Source: Malikia sp. (GTDB lineage: Bacteria; Pseudomonadota; Gammaproteobacteria; Burkholderiales; Burkholderiaceae_C). From it: a stretch of 64,000 nucleotides of DNA. The stretch lies in the NCBI RefSeq assembly GCF_028687635.1, contig NZ_JAQTZS010000003.1, positions 62,001-126,000 of the forward strand, written 5' to 3'. The translations under genes were made by a program, and so were the position numbers. The notes below the pieces were generated by a model. The model did no database searches, had not been told where the DNA came from, and saw only the letters and a list, made by a program, of their open reading frames with translations. Each line of letters opens with the position of its first letter. The first letter of the stretch is position 1. Positions 62,783-64,000 of this stretch are shown piece by piece.

Positions 62783-64000
62783 TCAGCGGAACCAGGTCAC
62801 GCCATCCAGCACGGCGACTGCGACCGCGTGCATCGGCGCGAGGTCGTGCTCGACGATCATCCGGACCAGGGTTTCGTCGCGCTCGAAGGCGTTGACCTGG
62901 TTGCCCGTGGCGGGGTCGGTGTAGCTGGCCTCGTAGCTGATGGCCACTTCCATCGGCAATGCGGTGCCGATGAGCCAGTTGTCCCAATCCACCAGGTAGA
63001 TCTCGGAGCCGATGCCAACGGCACCGCCGCTGGTCAGGTTGGTCGGGATCTGCGTGGTGATGCCGATCGGGATCTGGCCGAAGGTGCCATTGGCCTCGAC
63101 CTCGGGAAACACCTTGGCGCCAGTGGTGGTCTGCAGACTGGCCAGGTACTCGAAAGAATCCGGGTGCAGCAGCAGCGCCGGCCGCGTCAGGCCAACGTTG
63201 GCGCGGCGCAGGGCCAGCTTGAGACGGGAGATGTCGCCACGAATCGCCTGCTGCAGCGTGCCGTCAGCGGTACTCTTGCCCGTCAGCGAAGTAGCGCCGA
63301 GGACGTTGCCGGCCGGAGCCCAATAGCGCAGGCCCTTGATGTTGTTGCCGGTGCCATCGCCACGGATCATGCCGATGTCGGCAGCCACCGACATGGCATT
63401 GCCCAGCACGGTGGTCAGGAGAGTGTCTACCGCAGGGGAGACGCCCGCCATGCGCAGCAGATCCTTGGCGATCGGGATCATGCCGGTCAACTTCTTGGCC
63501 TTGAGCGAGACCTTATCGGTCGAGGCGCTGGTGACGCCGACGGCGGCATTGCGCCCGGTGTAGCTGGCCGTCGGCGCGGCCGAGATACGGCCAATGTCCA
63601 GGTTACCGTTCGGCATGGGGATTTCCAACGGGCCGCCATTGGTATTGCGAACGACCGCATTGGGAAACAGGTAGTTGATCACGTTCTGCGCCAGGACAGT
63701 CGGCACGAACACGCCGCCACCAGATGCCGACTCAGTGTTCATGGCCATCTGGATCGACTGCTCGAACGCGCTGGCCACCGAGGCCTTGACGTCATCACGT
63801 ACCTTCAAGCGGCTGACGACCTGGTCTTTGGCGACATGGGGATTGCCCTTGGCCTGGTCCAACGCATGAATGAAGGTGAAGAAGGTCGCGATCGAGTGCT
63901 GGCCTTCGGCCTTATGGTCTCGCGCCTGGGCGCTGACGGCGGGAGCGGCGGTCGGGGCGGTGAAGTTATCCACCGGTACGGCAGCAGCAGCAGCCATCTG
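62783..64000 (-). CDS. HK97-family major capsid protein, 5' end probably beyond window
   Basis: At least 404 aa in window. SASGGGVFVPTVLAQNVINYLFPNAVVR, LEIPMPNGNLDIGRISAAPTASYTGRNAAV, GMIPIAKDLLRMAG, GDGTGNNIKGLRYWA, and a C-terminal block MEVAISYEASYT...NAFERDETLVRMIVEHDLAPMHAVAVAVLDGVTWF are the HK97 fold. The first ATG in the window (63997) leaves one codon open upstream. HK97 capsids normally carry an N-terminal delta domain, so the true start is probably to the right of the window, and the part seen here may begin within the scaffold domain. Confidence 0.92.
   Translation of the reverse strand, partial: QMAAAAAVPVDNFTAPTAAPAVSAQARDHKAEGQHSIATFFTFIHALDQAKGNPHVAKDQVVSRLKVRDDVKASVASAFEQSIQMAMNTESASGGGVFVPTVLAQNVINYLFPNAVVRNTNGGPLEIPMPNGNLDIGRISAAPTASYTGRNAAVGVTSASTDKVSLKAKKLTGMIPIAKDLLRMAGVSPAVDTLLTTVLGNAMSVAADIGMIRGDGTGNNIKGLRYWAPAGNVLGATSLTGKSTADGTLQQAIRGDISRLKLALRRANVGLTRPALLLHPDSFEYLASLQTTTGAKVFPEVEANGTFGQIPIGITTQIPTNLTSGGAVGIGSEIYLVDWDNWLIGTALPMEVAISYEASYTDPATGNQVNAFERDETLVRMIVEHDLAPMHAVAVAVLDGVTWFR

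Overview
The window looks like a chromosome segment of a high-GC betaproteobacterium of the order Burkholderiales, probably near Comamonadaceae or Sphaerotilaceae. The basis is the gene set and its order: a Bug-family solute-binding protein, hemC-hemD-hemX-hemY divergent from argH, glnA with ntrBC, and tamA-tamB. The inference rests on protein recognition and gene order only. Species cannot be assigned.

Positions 1-39759 are mostly housekeeping chromosome. In order they hold: a partial nitronate monooxygenase; folA; nadC translationally coupled to a chemotaxis receptor; xth; a complete IscB element with its omega-RNA region (about 5555-7262) placed right in front of a Bug-family binding protein; palindromic repeats with a shared core; ntrC-ntrB plus a small secreted protein; glnA with a sigma-54 promoter and NtrC sites; a leftward run hemC-D-X-Y-rsuA-EI24-cinA-like; argH; a coupled TonB receptor / periplasmic binding protein / diguanylate cyclase cassette; a MoxR ATPase with its VWA partner; the C4-dicarboxylate system dctA-(TSUP permease)-dctB-dctD; and tamA-tamB. 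The dctA promoter is nearly complete to the eye: two activator palindromes, an IHF-like site and a sigma-54 promoter. A third copy of the activator palindrome lies at the start of dctB.

From about 39.76 kb to the right edge the sequence is foreign. First comes a cargo region: a DEDDh exonuclease-BRCT protein with a partner, a toxin-antitoxin pair with two operators, and an antitoxin relic. Then comes a siphovirus-type prophage. Its early genes run rightward (a C4-like antisense RNA region, a small protein, Rha, a replication-initiator-like protein, and a membrane protein with a C-terminal winged helix). Its late genes run leftward from the HK97-type capsid at the right edge through connector, tail tube, frameshifted chaperone, tape measure, tail tip, fibres and lysis, ending at 46.33 kb. 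Neither an integrase nor the right prophage end lies in the window.

The most interesting parts are in the prophage early operon. The initiator-like gene carries a perfect DnaA box followed by 22-bp iterons that fall in all three codon phases, which suggests an origin inside the gene. The next gene encodes a four-helix membrane protein ending in a winged helix, and its own coding sequence holds three 18-bp palindromes spaced exactly 36 bp apart. Together with the IscB locus, these are the best candidates for follow-up.
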